Assembly: GCF_003675385.1 (NCBI RefSeq)
Contig: NZ_RCWZ01000005.1
Location: 124,001-188,000 of the forward strand
Source of the DNA: Mucilaginibacter kameinonensis
GTDB lineage: Bacteria > Bacteroidota > Bacteroidia > Sphingobacteriales > Sphingobacteriaceae
Length of the DNA stretch: 64,000 bases
Direction: 5' to 3'
How positions within the stretch are numbered: position 1 is the stretch's first letter; each line of letters opens with the position of its first letter. The notes beneath the pieces were generated by a model. It was not told the DNA's origin. It did no database searches and saw only the letters and a list, made by a program, of their open reading frames with translations. Shown here piece by piece: positions 61,244 through 64,000 of the stretch. Position numbers and translations under genes: made by a program.

Positions 61244-64000
61244 TTAAAATGAAACGTTAGCACCCAGGTTAAAGGTCCTGTTCATTGGGTAGGTGTAACC
61301 GCCAAGGGCTTTGCTGAAATCATTGTTATCTCTCGGATTAGGTCCCTGGTGTTCCGGATCGTAATTCTTTAATCCGGTGAATGTTAGCAGGTTGTAGCTG
61401 TTTACATAAACCCTGAATTTTTTAACCCCAATGGCTTTCAATACAGCAGGAGACAGGGAATAACCTAATTCAAGTGTTTTAACACGCAGGTAACTGGCAT
61501 TTTGGATGGCCTTTGTGCCCTGTGCAGATGGAGAACCCATAGCCGGATAATATCCGGGTACCCATTGCGTGTTCGGATCAAATACGTTTGCTGAAGGATC
61601 AACCGTGTGCCAGCTATCCAGGAAGCGGGTTAAGGCACTTCTGTTGTACATCAATGGCTCGGCAAACTGCTCGCCGTATTGTACATAAACGCCTGCGGCT
61701 CCCTGCAAAAGCATGTTGAGGTCAAAGCCTTTGTAGCTTACACCTATAGTAAGGCCGTAGTTATACAACGGGATATCGGTGGTGGCAATAGGGTGACTGT
61801 CTTTATCGTCAATTACACCGTCATTGTTCCAGTCCTTGTAGTAGTAATCACCGGGGATAGTGTTGTTATTACCACCGCCTGTATTTACACCATAGTTGTA
61901 AATCTGGTTGTATGAGGTAAACTGGCCTGCATATTCAGGACCCCACCAAACGTTTTGATACCTGTTGGTTTGATTTTCTTTCCAGTTCAGGTATTCGTTA
62001 CCCGATTGGCCACGAAGTACTTTTAATGCTTTTAGGCGTGTTGTACCGATGTTACCAGATACGTTTAAGCCAACCTGGCCAAAGGTGTTACGGTATGAAA
62101 GGTTAAAGTCCAGACCCTGAACTCTGTCGCTATTATAGTTGATTTGTGGTACAGCCGCACCTACAGTACCTGGTAACGCTACCGAAGGCTGGGCAGGCAA
62201 ACCGGTTCTGTCGTTCCTGAAAACCTCGATTGTACCGTCTACTTTACCGCCAAACAGGCCAAAGTCAACAGCGATGTTTTTTATTGTATTTACAGACCAG
62301 GTTAAACCGGCGTTACCCAATTTTGGGGCCGAGCCGTTAACGGCACTTGAACCGAAGATGTAGCTGTTTACCGGATAGGTATAACCGTTTACATAGTTAA
62401 ATGCAGGGGCATTTGCTTCATCGCCGGTTTGACCATAAGAAGCTCTGATTTTTAAGTTGGTAAGTATATTTTCGGAAACCAGACTGCGGAAGAAGTTTTC
62501 TTTAGTTAAAACCCATCCGATAGACCCACCCGGGAAAAAGCCCCATTGGTCGGATCCTGGTTTATAAAGGTTGTTACCATCACGGCGGAAACTGAATTCG
62601 GCCAGGTATTTACCTTTGTAATCGTAATTTAAACGGCCTATGATACTTCTGTGTGCGCGATCTTGCAGTGCGTTTGGATCCATACCACCTGCCATGTTAG
62701 AGTTTTGCAAACCACCAAACAGGTAATCAACCGGGATTTCTATATCCCTGTAAGCGTTAAAGTTATCGGCAGTTTCATGACTTTGCTCATAGGTAGCCAT
62801 GGCGGTTACGTTATGATCTTTAGCAAAAGTATGGGCGTAATTTAATGTTAACTGGCTTAAGGTATTTAAGTGCGTGTAATACTGGCGGGTGATACCGGCA
62901 GGCGAGTTTACTAAGCTTGGAATGTATGTATCATTATCGGCTTTGTAAGTATACAGAGAGAATGACCTTCTGACGATATTGTTATCTGCAGTGCCATAAT
63001 CAATGTTGAACAATGCTTTGGCAGTTAATCCGGTTACGCCGGGAATATCATATTGTAAATTTAACTGACTGGTAATGTTTTTGTTCCGGAAACGCTTTGA
63101 ACCTACTTTATTGGCATCTGTAATGATAGATGGGTTCATGTTATCATCAATTACAGCCGGATAAAGTGGATTGTCATTAGCATAGATCTGGTGGGTTGGG
63201 ATCTGGTTCCAGGTATATTTATAAATGGTCCATTCATCGGTATAAGGAAGGTTTTTCTCGTCCATCCAGGCCGATGTTAATACCTGTGCCCTTAAACCTT
63301 TAGTGATGGTTGCTGTAACGTTTGAACGGAAGTTGTATTTATTATAATTCAGACTGCCGGTTTTAAATACGCCATCCTGCTTTTGATAACCGAAGTTGAA
63401 GAAGTAGCTGATCTTATCATTACCACCATCAATATTCAGGTTATGCTGTATCTGGTTGGCTGTTTTCTTGAAAACCATACCAATCCAGTCGGCTGATTTG
63501 TAAGTGCCGTCAAGCCATGGTTTAATGTCGGCATAGGAGAATTGCGGAGTAACATTGTGCACAAAGTTATTAGCGAAATCACGTTTTACTTTTTCGTTGG
63601 TTAGCAACATATAATCAACAGCGCCAACACCTTCTGGCATACCCAAAAATGTTTGTATCGCATCGTTAACCGAGTAATTGATATTGATCTTACCATTTTT
63701 GCCGCCTTTTTTGGTGGTAATAATGATGGCACCGCCAGCCGCACGCATACCGTAAATAGAGGCAGCCGCGTCTTTTAACACCGAAATGCTTTCAATCTCA
63801 TTCGGGTCCATACGGCCAATGGTCGACTGGTCACCGCCGATGATACCGTCGATAACAACCAGTGGAGCGCTTTGATACCCCCGTATGTTCAGGTTGTTTG
63901 CATATGAACCCGGCTCAGCAGTAGTTTGAACAATACGCACACCGGGTATTTTACCGGTAAGCATATTGATAACGCTTTCGTTTTTGGTTGTGGTGATCTC
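61244..64000 (-). CDS. susC: SusC/RagA family TonB-linked outer-membrane protein, 5' part missing
   Basis: The frame is open to the window end (base 64000), so the start, signal peptide, and N-terminal CarboxypepD_reg-like domain are outside. About 918 residues are visible: the plug domain (GVRIVQTT..., VVIDGIIGG, ESISVLKDAAASIYGMRAAGGAIIITT) and the 22-strand barrel ending in Phe (LGANVSF). It imports glycan fragments across the outer membrane with TonB energy. It is the first gene of the locus. Confidence 0.96.
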   Translation of the reverse strand, partial: EITTTKNESVINMLTGKIPGVRIVQTTAEPGSYANNLNIRGYQSAPLVVIDGIIGGDQSTIGRMDPNEIESISVLKDAAASIYGMRAAGGAIIITTKKGGKNGKININYSVNDAIQTFLGMPEGVGAVDYMLLTNEKVKRDFANNFVHNVTPQFSYADIKPWLDGTYKSADWIGMVFKKTANQIQHNLNIDGGNDKISYFFNFGYQKQDGVFKTGSLNYNKYNFRSNVTATITKGLRAQVLTSAWMDEKNLPYTDEWTIYKYTWNQIPTHQIYANDNPLYPAVIDDNMNPSIITDANKVGSKRFRNKNITSQLNLQYDIPGVTGLTAKALFNIDYGTADNNIVRRSFSLYTYKADNDTYIPSLVNSPAGITRQYYTHLNTLSQLTLNYAHTFAKDHNVTAMATYEQSHETADNFNAYRDIEIPVDYLFGGLQNSNMAGGMDPNALQDRAHRSIIGRLNYDYKGKYLAEFSFRRDGNNLYKPGSDQWGFFPGGSIGWVLTKENFFRSLVSENILTNLKIRASYGQTGDEANAPAFNYVNGYTYPVNSYIFGSSAVNGSAPKLGNAGLTWSVNTIKNIAVDFGLFGGKVDGTIEVFRNDRTGLPAQPSVALPGTVGAAVPQINYNSDRVQGLDFNLSYRNTFGQVGLNVSGNIGTTRLKALKVLRGQSGNEYLNWKENQTNRYQNVWWGPEYAGQFTSYNQIYNYGVNTGGGNNNTIPGDYYYKDWNNDGVIDDKDSHPIATTDIPLYNYGLTIGVSYKGFDLNMLLQGAAGVYVQYGEQFAEPLMYNRSALTRFLDSWHTVDPSANVFDPNTQWVPGYYPAMGSPSAQGTKAIQNASYLRVKTLELGYSLSPAVLKAIGVKKFRVYVNSYNLLTFTGLKNYDPEHQGPNPRDNNDFSKALGGYTYPMNRTFNLGANVSF

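Noticed and set aside
1..64000. CRISPR array, tRNA genes, prophage, transposase or integrase
   Set aside because: I found no regularly spaced repeats, tRNA-like cloverleaf, or mobile-element protein; only dispersed hairpin repeats are present.

Overview
The window looks like chromosomal DNA of a member of the Bacteroidota, most likely family Sphingobacteriaceae (Mucilaginibacter/Pedobacter-like). The basis is a SusC/SusD polysaccharide-utilisation locus, many lipoproteins with short Bacteroidota-type signal peptides, AT-rich leaders that mostly lack Shine-Dalgarno sequences, and families typical of that group (DUF2851, DUF3823, DUF6438, GH71/99-like, membrane MutS-like). The genus is inferred; no rRNA or tRNA is present to fix it.

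Layout. 1-6.2 kb: a truncated lipoprotein-like gene, two unknown proteins and a Rieske ferredoxin on +; then folD, lepA and two zinc-ribbon membrane proteins on -. 6.3-9.7 kb: a fructosamine-kinase-family gene convergent with a clan GH-A glycosidase, then a small lipoprotein. 9.8-13.9 kb (-): sigma-54 response regulator, RNase P RNA, a lipoprotein/SCO/cytochrome c operon with a copper/cytochrome flavour, and a DinB-like protein. 14.2-20 kb: a GH1 beta-glucosidase and two tandem paralogous TPR sensor histidine kinases. 20-27 kb: glutaryl-CoA dehydrogenase, folB, a GlcD-type FAD oxidase, a thioesterase, Hsp20, Ohr and a two-gene radical-SAM DNA repair cassette. 27.2-27.6 kb: a stretch with no gene that looks like an unannotated structured RNA with its own terminator, followed by phoH. 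29-33 kb: small metabolic and unknown genes and stem-loop repeats.

33-44 kb is a signalling island: a CheY-like regulator and a six-PAS histidine kinase on -, divergent from kaiC-kaiB-kaiB-histidine kinase on + (a KaiBC module without KaiA), then an enoyl-CoA hydratase and a PAS protein that ends after its dimerisation/phosphoacceptor helices. 44-55 kb: a Tyr-rich secreted peptide, membrane MutS-like ATPase, cbpM/cbpA, GAF histidine kinase, GNAT, HAD phosphatase, DUF1493, PspC-like, DUF2851, an MHS-family transporter and an M20 peptidase (ArgE-like).

55-64 kb (-) is one polysaccharide-utilisation locus: susC (its 5' end runs off the window), susD, a DUF3823 lipoprotein, a lipoprotein with two nearly identical ~165-residue modules, a GH43 enzyme and a GH71/99-like enzyme. 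The outer-membrane SusCD pair would import glycan fragments that the surface lipoproteins bind and the hydrolases release.

Between genes there are several inverted or stem-loop repeats: two copies of one ~80-bp hairpin element, a tandem pair of 69-bp stem-loops, and an inverted repeat that supplies the C-terminal codons of a HAD gene. The strongest candidate for something undescribed is the structured RNA at about 27.22-27.60 kb.
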